Source of the DNA: Rhodopseudomonas sp.
GTDB taxonomy: Bacteria; Pseudomonadota; Alphaproteobacteria; Rhizobiales; Xanthobacteraceae
DNA: 42,146 bases
Direction: 5' to 3'
NCBI GenBank assembly: GCA_016124795.1
Contig: WGNB01000054.1
Location: 1-42,146, forward strand
In this document: positions 8,850-16,940 of the stretch, piece by piece
Layout of the letters: every line of letters starts with the position of its first letter
Position numbering within the stretch: the stretch's first letter is position 1
The notes under the pieces: model-generated
Databases searched by the model: none
What the model saw: only the letters and a program-made list of their open reading frames with translations
What the model was told of the DNA's origin: nothing
Made by a program: the position numbers and the translations under genes

Positions 8850-10058
8850 ATGACCACTCGTAAACCCGTTATCATCGCCGGCGCCGGCCCGACCGGGCTG
8901 ATGTGCGCCTTGGCGCTCCGCAAGCAGGACATTCCGGTCGTCCTGCTGGAATCCGAACCGGCGCTGACCCACGATCTGCGCGCCGGCTCATTCCATCCGC
9001 CGACCCAGGAGATGATGGCGCCTTATGGCATCACCGACCGGATGCATGAGACCGGCATCCAGGTTCGGCACTGGCAGATTCGCAACCGGCCCGGCGATCT
9101 AATCGCCGAGTTCGACCTGGGTCTGCTCAAGGACATCACGCCCTATCCCTATCGCCTGCATCTCGAACAGCACCGGCTGACGCCGATCCAGCTCGACCTG
9201 CTGCGCGCCGAGGGCGGCGCCGAAATTCATTTCGGTCACGCGGTGACGGGCTACACACAAACCGCCGACGGCGTATCGGTCACCGTCAAGGCCAATGGCG
9301 AAAGCCGCGTCATCGAAGGCTCGTGGCTGATCGGCGCCGACGGTGGCCGCAGCGCCGTGCGCAAGGGGCTCGACGTCGAATTCGAGGGCTTCACCTGGCC
9401 CGAATTGTTTGTCGTCGTCAGTACGCCTTACGATTTCGCTCAACATGGTTTCGCGCTGAACTGCTACATCGCCGACCCGGTCGAATGGGGCGCTTTGTTC
9501 AAGGTGCCCGATGCCGGCCCGCCGGGACTGTGGCGGCTGGCCTATCCGGTCGACCCGACCGAAAGCGAAGAAGTATTGCTGTCGCCGACGCGGATCGAAG
9601 ACGCCCTCCAGCGGCTGATCGCCAAACCGACCGCCTATGACATTCTCTACAAGAGCACCTATCGGGTGCATCAGCGGGTCGCCGCCTCGTTTCGCGCCGG
9701 CCGCGTGTTGCTGGCCGGCGACGCCGCGCATCTCAACAATCCGCTCGGCGGCTTCGGCCTCAACAGCGGCATCCATGACGCGATCAACCTGACCGACAAG
9801 CTCGGCCGTCTCTGGCGCGGCGAAGGCGGTGAGGAACTCCTCGATCTCTATTCACGGCAACGCCGCGCCGCCACCATCGAGCAGGTCCAGGCGATGTCGA
9901 TCCGCAACAAGCGGACGATGGAGGAACGCGACCCGGCGGTACAGCGCAAGAACCTCGAAGCGCTGGTGGCCGTCGCCAACGATCCGGTCAAGGCGCGCGA
10001 GCATGTGCTCAACACCTCGATGATCCTCGGGCTGAAACGGGCCAACGAGGTTCAGTAA
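8850..10058 (+). CDS. FAD-dependent aromatic-hydroxylase-type monooxygenase
   Basis: A 402-residue flavoprotein of the group A monooxygenase family (PheA/TfdB, UbiH, p-hydroxybenzoate hydroxylase). It has the N-terminal dinucleotide-binding motif GAGPTGLMCALALRKQDIPVVLLE, the middle motif LIGADGGRSAVRKGL and the late FAD motif LLAGDAAHLNNPLGGFGLNSG. Such enzymes add one oxygen atom to a phenolic ring using NAD(P)H and O2. At 402 residues it lacks the thioredoxin-like C-terminal domain of phenol hydroxylases. GAAGG sits before the ATG, 20 bases after the amidohydrolase. It is the last gene of the + strand catabolic run and is followed directly by palindromic repeats. Confidence 0.88.
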   Translation: MTTRKPVIIAGAGPTGLMCALALRKQDIPVVLLESEPALTHDLRAGSFHPPTQEMMAPYGITDRMHETGIQVRHWQIRNRPGDLIAEFDLGLLKDITPYPYRLHLEQHRLTPIQLDLLRAEGGAEIHFGHAVTGYTQTADGVSVTVKANGESRVIEGSWLIGADGGRSAVRKGLDVEFEGFTWPELFVVVSTPYDFAQHGFALNCYIADPVEWGALFKVPDAGPPGLWRLAYPVDPTESEEVLLSPTRIEDALQRLIAKPTAYDILYKSTYRVHQRVAASFRAGRVLLAGDAAHLNNPLGGFGLNSGIHDAINLTDKLGRLWRGEGGEELLDLYSRQRRAATIEQVQAMSIRNKRTMEERDPAVQRKNLEALVAVANDPVKAREHVLNTSMILGLKRANEVQ

Positions 10059-10140
10059 CGCCCGCACGGGCGCCGGCGCGGCTTTCCATCTGAACTCGCG
10101 TAAAGACGTGGATGGCCGGGACAAGCCCGGCCGTGACGGC
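10059..10140 (+). repeat. Two adjacent palindromic repeats, including the GGCCGGGACAAGCCCGGCC element
   Basis: CGCCCG (10059-10064) and CGGGCG (10067-10072) form a tight inverted repeat right at the stop of the monooxygenase. About 40 bases on, GGCCGGG (10114-10120) pairs with CCCGGCC (10126-10132) around ACAAG. The second motif, inside GTGGATGGCCGGGACAAG, is very common in Bradyrhizobium and Rhodopseudomonas relatives. Read in frame with mutS it gives a false N-terminal extension beginning [10 protein letters not shown]. The pair may act as the 3' end of the catabolic transcript. Confidence 0.75.
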
Positions 10141-10186
10141 GCGAGACGGGTGCCAGCGCGTGGCAAAATGCGCTAGCCTCCCGGCC

Positions 10187-12961
10187 ATGTCCCTGACCCA
10201 GCCTGTTGGCCTGTCCGAACCTGACAATCCGCCCGAGAATGGCGCGCCGGCGACCGGCGAAACCGCCGCCAAGCTCAGTCCGATGCTCGAGCAATATATC
10301 GAGATCAAGACCGCCAATCCGGGCTCGCTGCTGTTCTATCGGATGGGCGATTTCTACGAACTGTTCTTCGACGACGCCGAGGTGGCCAGCCGCGCGCTCG
10401 GCATCGTGCTGACCAAGCGCGGCAAGCATCAGGGCCAGGACATCCCGATGTGCGGGGTGCCGATCCATCGTTCGGACGAATACCTGCACAAGCTGATCGC
10501 GCTCGGCCACCGGGTCGCGGTCTGCGAGCAGCTTGAAGATCCGGCCGAAGCCAAGAAGCGCGGCTCCAAGAGCGTCGTCAAACGCGACGTGGTGCGGCTG
10601 GTGACGCCCGGCACGCTGACCGAAGACACGCTGCTCGATGCCCGCCGCAACAATTATCTGCTGGCCATCGCCCGCGCCCGTTTATCGTCGGTCGACAGCG
10701 ATGCCCGCTTCGGTCTGGCCTGGATCGATATCTCGACCGGTGAATTCCGCATCACCGAAGCCGATCTGCTGGCGCTGCCCGCCGAGATCGCACGGCTGGA
10801 GCCGAGCGAAATTCTGGTGTCCGACGCGCTTTATGCCGATGCCGAACTGGTGCCGCTGTGGCGCGATCTGCCGGCGGTGACGCCGCTACCGCGCGACGTG
10901 TTCGACGGCGCTACCGCCGAACGCCGGCTGACATCGTTTTTCGCGGTCGCGACCAGCGACTCCTTCGGCATCCTGTCGCGGCTGGAAATCACCGCGGCCG
11001 CGGCTTGCGTCACCTATGTCGAGCGGACCCAGATCGGTCAGCGGCCGCCTTTGTCGCCGCCGCTGCGCGAAGCCGCCTCCGCCACCATGACGATCGATCA
11101 GGCGACGCGCGGCAATCTCGAACTGATGCGCACGCTGGGCGGCGAGCGGCGTGGCTCGCTGCTCGACTGCATCGACCGCAGCGTCACTTCGGCCGGCTCG
11201 CGGCTGCTGGCGCAGCGGTTATCGGCCCCGCTCAACGACGTGGCGCTGATCGCCGAACGGCTTGATGCGGTGACCTGTTTCGTCGACGACATTGCGCTGC
11301 GCGCCGATACCCGGTCGCGGCTTGCGGCGGCGCCCGATCTGGCGCGCGCGCTGGCGCGGCTGGCACTGCAACGTGGCGGCCCGCGCGATCTCGCCGCGAT
11401 TCGCGACGGCATCATCGCGGCCCAGGAACTGGCCGGAACGTTGACGGCGGCGCTTGGCGATATCTCCGCCATGCCGGCGGAGATCGCCGACGCACTGGCG
11501 GACTGCCGCGCACCCGAAACCGCGCTCGCCACCGAACTGATGCGCGCGCTGGATGTCGAATTGCCGGCCTTCAAGCGCGATGGCGGTTTCGTGCGCGCCG
11601 GTTACGACGCAACGCTCGACGAGAACCGGAGCCTGCGCGACGAATCCCGCCGCGTCGTCGCCGCCCTACAAGCCCGCTACGCCGACGAGACCGGCATCAA
11701 GGCGCTGAAGATCCGGCACAACAACGTGCTCGGTTATTTCGTCGAGGTCACGGCGCAGAACGCCGACAAGCTGACCGCACCGCCGCTCAACGCGACCTTC
11801 ATTCATCGCCAGACGCTGGCCGGTCAGGTCCGTTTCACGTCGAGCGAACTCGGCGAACTGGAAGCCAAGATCGCCAGCGCCGCCGAACGCTCGCTCGGTC
11901 TCGAACTGGAGATTTTCGAACGGCTCGCCGGCGCGGTGATCAAACAAAGCGCGGCGATCAAACGGTGCGCCGAGGCCCTGGCCCGGCTCGACGTCGCCAG
12001 CGCACTCGCGGCGCTGGCCGCCGAGCAGAATTATACGCGACCGATCGTCGATGACAGCCTGGCCTTTGCTCTGGTCGGCGGCCGCCATCCGGTCGTCGAA
12101 CAGGCGCTGGCCCGTGACGGCACGCCCTTCGTCGCCAATGACAGCGACCTGTCGCCGCCGGCGGAGATGGATGCCGGCCGGATCTGGCTGATCACCGGCC
12201 CGAATATGGCGGGCAAATCGACCTTCCTGCGCCAGAACGCGCTGATCGCGATCATGGCGCAGATGGGCTCCTATGTGCCCGCGAAGTCCGCCCACATCGG
12301 CACTATCGACCGGCTGTTCTCGCGGGTCGGCGCGGCCGACGATCTGGCGCGCGGCCGGTCGACCTTCATGGTCGAGATGGTCGAGACTGCCGCCATCCTC
12401 AATCAGGCGGGACAGCGCTCGCTGGTCATCCTCGACGAAATCGGACGCGGCACCGCGACTTTCGATGGCCTGTCGATCGCCTGGGCGACGATCGAGCATC
12501 TGCACGGCGTCAATCGATGCCGCGCTTTATTCGCGACGCACTATCACGAACTCACCGCGCTGTCGGGCCGGCTCAACCGCCTGCACAATGTCACGGTCAA
12601 GGTGAAGGAATGGAAAGGCGACGTCGTGTTCCTGCACGAGGTCGTCACCGGCGCCGCCGACCGCTCTTACGGCATTCAAGTCGCCAAGCTGGCCGGGCTG
12701 CCGCCAAGCGTCATCGAGCGCGCCAAGCTGGTGCTGGCCAAACTCGAACAGGAAGACCGCGCCACGCCGAAGGGCTTCGAGGACCTGCCATTGTTCGCGA
12801 CGCCCTATAAAGCGCCGCAAGCCGCATCCGCATCGTCCCCCGCGCATGATGCGATTGTTGCCGCGATCTCGGCGCTCAATCCCGACGAAATGTCGCCGCG
12901 CGAGGCGATGGAAGCGCTCTATGCCCTGAAAGCGAAGTTGCAGGCAGCCGGATCGCCCTAG
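10187..12961 (+). CDS. mutS: DNA mismatch repair protein MutS
   Basis: A 924-residue MutS from the ATG at 10187. The frame is open further upstream, but that part is the translated palindromic repeat. The mismatch-reading domain carries [11 protein letters not shown] with the Phe-x-Glu motif near residue 55. The connector, lever and clamp regions follow. The ATPase has Walker [16 protein letters not shown] near residue 670, Walker [17 protein letters not shown], and the ATHYHEL signature. MutS binds mispairs and recruits MutL for strand-directed repair. Length fits alphaproteobacterial MutS (about 900-930). All key motifs are intact. The next + strand gene is glnD about 4 kb away; in many Hyphomicrobiales the two are close neighbours. 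Confidence 0.97.
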   Translation: MSLTQPVGLSEPDNPPENGAPATGETAAKLSPMLEQYIEIKTANPGSLLFYRMGDFYELFFDDAEVASRALGIVLTKRGKHQGQDIPMCGVPIHRSDEYLHKLIALGHRVAVCEQLEDPAEAKKRGSKSVVKRDVVRLVTPGTLTEDTLLDARRNNYLLAIARARLSSVDSDARFGLAWIDISTGEFRITEADLLALPAEIARLEPSEILVSDALYADAELVPLWRDLPAVTPLPRDVFDGATAERRLTSFFAVATSDSFGILSRLEITAAAACVTYVERTQIGQRPPLSPPLREAASATMTIDQATRGNLELMRTLGGERRGSLLDCIDRSVTSAGSRLLAQRLSAPLNDVALIAERLDAVTCFVDDIALRADTRSRLAAAPDLARALARLALQRGGPRDLAAIRDGIIAAQELAGTLTAALGDISAMPAEIADALADCRAPETALATELMRALDVELPAFKRDGGFVRAGYDATLDENRSLRDESRRVVAALQARYADETGIKALKIRHNNVLGYFVEVTAQNADKLTAPPLNATFIHRQTLAGQVRFTSSELGELEAKIASAAERSLGLELEIFERLAGAVIKQSAAIKRCAEALARLDVASALAALAAEQNYTRPIVDDSLAFALVGGRHPVVEQALARDGTPFVANDSDLSPPAEMDAGRIWLITGPNMAGKSTFLRQNALIAIMAQMGSYVPAKSAHIGTIDRLFSRVGAADDLARGRSTFMVEMVETAAILNQAGQRSLVILDEIGRGTATFDGLSIAWATIEHLHGVNRCRALFATHYHELTALSGRLNRLHNVTVKVKEWKGDVVFLHEVVTGAADRSYGIQVAKLAGLPPSVIERAKLVLAKLEQEDRATPKGFEDLPLFATPYKAPQAASASSPAHDAIVAAISALNPDEMSPREAMEALYALKAKLQAAGSP

Positions 12962-12974
12962 ACCGCGCGACCGA

Positions 12975-13898
12975 TCACTTGCCGCGGCTCATGAACTCCG
13001 GCAGCAATTCGAGCTTCGGCAACGGCACCGCCGGCTGCGGCTTGTCGTATTTGACTTCGCGATTGATCGGGATTTGCGCAAACGGCTGCGGCGTCACCTT
13101 GACGCTACGCACCCAGGCATCGAACGGCCGCCAGGTCACCCGCTTGTCGGCCAAGGCCGCCTCGTAGACCTGCCACCATTCTTTATACATGCCGCCGATA
13201 TAAGCGTGCGACACCAGGATCAGGTCGGACAGGCCGCTCGCCAGCACCTTTTCGGCGACGACGCCGAAATCCTTGCCGGTCGAGCCGCGCGCCCACAGGC
13301 TGTAATCGCACAGCGAACCGGTGCCCATTTCAGCGAAGGGTACGTTGGAAACCGAAATGACCTTGGCCTTGTATTCGCGCGGCGCGTAGATCGTCGCCAG
13401 CGCGCCGGCGGTGCCGCGGCCAAGCACATAATCGATGCCGAGCGCGTCGGCGGCGCGCAAGGTGTTTTCATCGTAGGCGAAATAACGGCTGCCGAACACC
13501 CGCATCGGCTTGTGAGTAATACGTTCGACCGTGGCCTTGGCTTCATGCATCAACGCCAGTTGCTGGTCGTAGGGCATGTCCCAGAACGGCTTTTCGGAGT
13601 GATTGCCGGCGACCATGTAGCCCTTGGCCGCCAGCCGCGCGAAATCGTCCGGATATTTGGCCATGATTTCCGGCGACGCCTGAATCAAAGCGCTGATGCC
13701 GCGTTGATCGAGTTCGCGTTCCCAATGCCGGATGCCGTCGATCTTCTCGAACTCGATCAGCATGATCAGGCCGTTGGTCGGTGCCTGCATCCGGTCGGGT
13801 GTCGGGTTTTGCGCATATGCCGGTCCGGCAAGGCCGGCTGACGCCATGGCGGCCAGACAACCGAACCGCAAAAGAGATCTGCGAGATGTCCCCGACAT
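12975..13898 (-). CDS. Tat-exported polysaccharide-deacetylase-like protein with degenerate motifs
   Basis: A 307-residue protein with a twin-arginine signal (SRRSLLRFG, hydrophobic stretch, cleavage after AYA near residue 29), so it should be exported folded to the periplasm. The body resembles the NodB/polysaccharide deacetylase fold: a first strand MLIEFEK, an AGNHSEKPFW segment where the H-x3-H metal motif usually sits, and RYFAYDENTLRAADALGIDYVLGRG in place of the Arg-Pro-Pro-Tyr-Gly motif. The first-motif Asp pair and the second metal His are not evident, so catalysis as a classical deacetylase is doubtful. GGAG lies seven bases before the ATG. An FNR/FixK-like box and a possible -10 lie upstream. 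It ends 13 bases from the mutS stop, tail to tail. Confidence 0.65.
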   Translation of the reverse strand: MSGTSRRSLLRFGCLAAMASAGLAGPAYAQNPTPDRMQAPTNGLIMLIEFEKIDGIRHWERELDQRGISALIQASPEIMAKYPDDFARLAAKGYMVAGNHSEKPFWDMPYDQQLALMHEAKATVERITHKPMRVFGSRYFAYDENTLRAADALGIDYVLGRGTAGALATIYAPREYKAKVISVSNVPFAEMGTGSLCDYSLWARGSTGKDFGVVAEKVLASGLSDLILVSHAYIGGMYKEWWQVYEAALADKRVTWRPFDAWVRSVKVTPQPFAQIPINREVKYDKPQPAVPLPKLELLPEFMSRGK

Positions 13899-13924
13899 GG
13901 CGCGGCTCCGTTGCTCTTCAACGA

Positions 13925-13965
13925 AATATCGGCCGCCACGCAGCCCGCACCTTGATTTATCTCAA
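13925..13965 (-). promoter_or_regulatory. Candidate FNR/FixK-type box and -10 for the deacetylase-like gene
   Basis: Read on the minus strand, TTGAGATAAATCAA (13965-13952) matches the FNR/FixK consensus TTGAT-N4-ATCAA in nine of ten fixed positions. GATATT (13930-13925) could be the -10. The box centre (13958.5) lies about 40 bases before a start placed near 13918, the spacing of an activated class II site, and the ATG at 13898 follows about 20 bases later. Spacing and match both fit, but binding is inferred. Confidence 0.5.
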
Positions 13966-14000
13966 ACCTGAGATGACGCCGGCAACCGGCGGCGCGCCGA

Positions 14001-14795
14001 TCAAATATCCAGCCCGCGCCGGCGCGCGTTGAACACGATCAGGCTCCACGCCACCGAGGTCGCCAGCGCCAGCGACAGGCCAATCGCCGCGCCGTAAGCG
14101 TCAGCGGCGAAATGCAGCACGACACAGGCGAAAGCAAAGCCGACCAGTCCGGTGACGGCATTGGCCATCACCGCCGCTGTCGGCTTGCCGCCGACGCGGC
14201 GATGCAGAATTAACATCACGCTGATGAGAATAATCGGGAACACCGCGAGAATGCCGCTGCCGCCGGGACCAATGCGGAAGCTCAAGGTGACGGTGATGCC
14301 GACCAGCAGCGCCACCATCGACGCGCGCAGCGCCAGATCGGTCCAATAGGTCCGCATCCGCGGGATCGCGACATGGCGCAACGGTCGCGCCAGAAAAATG
14401 CAAACCCCGACGACGATCACATTCGACACGGCGGCGGCGGTGAACGACCATTGGATTTCGTGAACGCCCCAGGCCAGCACCGCCCACAGCAGCATGGCCA
14501 GCGACAGGCTGACAAAAAGCGAACGCCGTTGCGCCAGCAGAGCATAAGTCAGCGCGAAGATCACGTTGACGATATTGATTGCCAGCGAGTTGATCGCGCT
14601 CTGGGCGATGAAATGGGCGCCATGATCCAGCGCTAGAAAGACATAGACCGGTCCGGCGCCGAGCGGCAGCGTCGCCACCAGTCCGCCGACCAGTGGGCCG
14701 GCGCGCTCGGCCGTCACCGTTGCCGCCAGTACGAAGCCGGCGGTGACGGCCATCTTGAGAATGAGGGTGAGAGCGAAATAGAGATCGGGGGACAT
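14001..14795 (-). CDS. Uncharacterised multi-pass inner-membrane protein
   Basis: A 264-residue, very hydrophobic protein with about eight or nine membrane segments. The start at 14795 (MSPDLYFALTLILKMAVTAG) is chosen because the frame upstream reads as Arg-rich, non-coding-like sequence. Gly/Ala-rich helices such as AGPLVGGLVATLPLGAGPVYVFLAL and a C-terminal positive tail (FNARRRGLDI) suggest a small transporter or channel, but I do not recognise a named family. There are no catalytic motifs. The next gene on this strand is the Tat-exported deacetylase-like gene about 100 bases downstream, which seems to have its own promoter. Confidence 0.7.
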   Translation of the reverse strand: MSPDLYFALTLILKMAVTAGFVLAATVTAERAGPLVGGLVATLPLGAGPVYVFLALDHGAHFIAQSAINSLAINIVNVIFALTYALLAQRRSLFVSLSLAMLLWAVLAWGVHEIQWSFTAAAVSNVIVVGVCIFLARPLRHVAIPRMRTYWTDLALRASMVALLVGITVTLSFRIGPGGSGILAVFPIILISVMLILHRRVGGKPTAAVMANAVTGLVGFAFACVVLHFAADAYGAAIGLSLALATSVAWSLIVFNARRRGLDI

Positions 14796-14981
14796 AGCCA
14801 CCCATACTACACGGTCAACGATCCGTTGTCGCCCCGCACCCTGACCTTCGCGTGCCTTTATCCTCGCGAGACTTCGCTTTCGCGAACCATGATCGTGCCG
14901 ACCGAACGTATATAGCCGGAACCCGCCACTCCGGATTCGTAGGCCACGGCCCGACTGCGGGCGCCGCCCCGGCGACAACGA

Positions 14982-15497
14982 TCAGCTCCGCGTCATCGAC
15001 ACTTCAACGGCCGGACCGCTCTTGATCGTCTGATAGACGACGCAATAACGTTCGGTCAGTTTCAGCAATTGATCGAGCTTGTCCTGTCCCGCGTCGGTGT
15101 CGAGATCGAACCGCAGCCGGATTTGCGCAAAGCCGACCGGCGCATCCTTGGCCACGCCAAGCGTGCCGCGAAAATCGAGGTCACCCTCGGCCGAGATCGC
15201 GCCCGATCGCAGCGGAATGTCGAGCGCGGTCGCCACTGCCTTCACGGTGACGCCGGCGCAGGCCACCAGCGCTTCCAGCAGCATATCACCGGAGCACAAC
15301 TCCATGCCCGAACCGCCGGTAGCCGGATGCAGGCCGGCAACCGCCATGGCGCGGCCGGTTTCGAGCTTGCAGGCAATGCCGGGCGCATCGAGCGAACCAT
15401 TGGCTTTCAGGGTGATGAATGCCGCCTGCGGATCGCTCTTGTAGCGCTCCTTGATCGGCGCCTGCATGGCGCGTAGCGCGTTGCCGTCCATTGTCAT
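14982..15497 (-). CDS. OsmC/Ohr-family peroxiredoxin-like protein
   Basis: A 171-residue OsmC-fold protein. The two family cysteines are present: one in LEALVACAGVTVKAVA and one in LTERYCVVYQTIKSGP, the reactive pair that reduces organic hydroperoxides in characterised OsmC/Ohr enzymes. The glycine-rich ATGGSGMELCSGDMLLEAL segment before the first Cys is typical. It belongs to the broad OsmC branch rather than clearly to Ohr. It lies between an alcohol dehydrogenase gene upstream (97 bases) and a membrane protein gene downstream on the same strand. Its likely role is detoxifying small hydroperoxides; a thiol-transfer role is possible. Confidence 0.85.
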   Translation of the reverse strand: MTMDGNALRAMQAPIKERYKSDPQAAFITLKANGSLDAPGIACKLETGRAMAVAGLHPATGGSGMELCSGDMLLEALVACAGVTVKAVATALDIPLRSGAISAEGDLDFRGTLGVAKDAPVGFAQIRLRFDLDTDAGQDKLDQLLKLTERYCVVYQTIKSGPAVEVSMTRS

Positions 15498-15594
15498 ACT
15501 CCCGGAAATTATATCGTGTGGCCGACTGCGCGGCCGGGCCCAAAGCCAACAGCCCGGCGCGGCCGATTATTCCCCAGCCGGCATCACGACATGG

Positions 15595-16653
15595 TCACGC
15601 TGTCGTCAACACCACCCGGCCGACCACCTTGCCGGCCTTCAGATCGCTGAGCGCGGCATTGGCCTGATCCAGCGGACGTGTGCTCAGCGGCACCGGCGGC
15701 GCGCCGGTCCGGCTGACCAGTTCGAGCAGTTCCTTCATCTCCGGCAACGAGCCGACGTAAGAACCCTGGATCGTCATCGCCCGCATCGGAAAGAACGGCG
15801 TCGATATCGTGATATCGCCGCCGAACAAACCGACCACGATCACCTTGCCGCCTTTCGGCACCAGAGAATCGACCGCCAGTTTCACAGTGTCGGACGAGCC
15901 GACGAAATCGACCACGGACCAGGCGCCGCCTTTGGTGGCGGCGATAATCTGTTGCGCGGCATCCGGCGCGCGGCCATCGATCGCGGCGATCGCACCGGCT
16001 TTCAACGCCGCCTCGCGCTTGACCGGGTCGATATCGACCATGACGACACCCTTGCCGCCCATCGCCTTATGCAAAGCAACCGCCATCAGACCGAGGCCGC
16101 CGGCGCCCATAATCACCACTGGCTCGTCGGCAATAACGGGACCGACCTTCTTGAGCGCGCTGAAAGCCGTAATCCCGGAACAGGCCAATGGCGCGGCCTG
16201 CACCGGCGTCAGGATGCCGATATCGAACAAATGGCGCGGATGCGGCACAATCAGATAGTCGGCATAGCCGCCATCGGTGAAAACCCCGAGATTGCGTGGC
16301 GTCCGGCACAGGTTCTCCTCGCCCCGCTTGCAGACGACGCATTCGCCGCAGCCGATCCAGGGATTGGCGAGCCGGATATCGCCGACCTTGACGCCTTTGG
16401 CGTCCGGACCGAAAGCGACCACTTCACCGACGTTTTCGTGGCCCATCGTCAACGGCAGCTTGATGCCACGCTCAAGCAATTGCAGGCGCTTGCCGCCGCC
16501 GAGCTCGTAATAACCGTCCCAGATATGAATATCGCTATGGCAGACCCCGGCGGCGATAATCCGCAGCAGGACTTCCGAGCCGGCCGGTTGCGGCGTCGGC
16601 TTTTCATTGAGCTGAAGCGGTTCACCGCAACGGCAGACCTGAAACATGCGCAT
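15595..16653 (-). CDS. Zinc-dependent NAD(P) alcohol dehydrogenase
   Basis: A 352-residue medium-chain dehydrogenase/reductase. The start at 16653 has GGAGG ten bases upstream; the longer open frame is Pro/Arg-rich and looks non-coding. Catalytic zinc ligands lie in GVCHSD and GHE. Four structural-zinc cysteines lie in CGECVVCKRGEENLC. The coenzyme motif is GAGGLGLMAVAL with an acidic end (VDIDPVK), which favours NAD over NADP. An extra loop (YYELGGGKRLQLLERGIKLP) before GHE is seen in a rhizobial subgroup. It probably oxidises a medium or aromatic alcohol or reduces an aldehyde. The gene is divergent from glnD across a 287-base gap. Confidence 0.88.
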   Translation of the reverse strand: MRMFQVCRCGEPLQLNEKPTPQPAGSEVLLRIIAAGVCHSDIHIWDGYYELGGGKRLQLLERGIKLPLTMGHENVGEVVAFGPDAKGVKVGDIRLANPWIGCGECVVCKRGEENLCRTPRNLGVFTDGGYADYLIVPHPRHLFDIGILTPVQAAPLACSGITAFSALKKVGPVIADEPVVIMGAGGLGLMAVALHKAMGGKGVVMVDIDPVKREAALKAGAIAAIDGRAPDAAQQIIAATKGGAWSVVDFVGSSDTVKLAVDSLVPKGGKVIVVGLFGGDITISTPFFPMRAMTIQGSYVGSLPEMKELLELVSRTGAPPVPLSTRPLDQANAALSDLKAGKVVGRVVLTTA

Positions 16654-16940
16654 CGTCTGAACGCCTCCCCGGATGTTTTTTAAATTATTGGCCAACCATA
16701 ACGCGGCGGTCCGCCGGCCACCACTGCCAGCCCCGCCAGCAAGCCCGGCTCCAGAACCCGGGGCCGGACGGGGTCGGGCCGCGGATACCGCGACTGCCCG
16801 ACGATTAGGCACCAACCCGGCCCAAAAAACGGAAAATTATGCTCAAATCCAATTAGCGGCCGCAAAACCGGCCGTTCCAGCGAATATCTTTGTTCGATAA
16901 CCGTGACTTAAAGCCCGGTCTCCGCTATCTCGATGGCCCC
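16654..16940. other. Divergent intergenic region between alcohol dehydrogenase gene and glnD
   Basis: It holds a short AT-rich tract next to the dehydrogenase start (TTTTTTAAATTATT, 16676-16689), a likely minus-strand promoter zone. A GC-rich stretch follows, then a second AT-rich zone near 16825-16855 ahead of glnD. GGCCG (16857-16861) pairs with CGGCC across CAAAAC. No small gene or RNA gene was recognised. Confidence 0.4.

Noticed and set aside
10112-10186. N-terminal extension of MutS
   Set aside because: The residues come from the GGCCGGG palindromic repeat; MutS homology starts after the ATG at 10187.
15451-16683. 410-codon open frame on the + strand
   Set aside because: Antisense to the alcohol dehydrogenase gene, which has complete zinc and NAD motifs.
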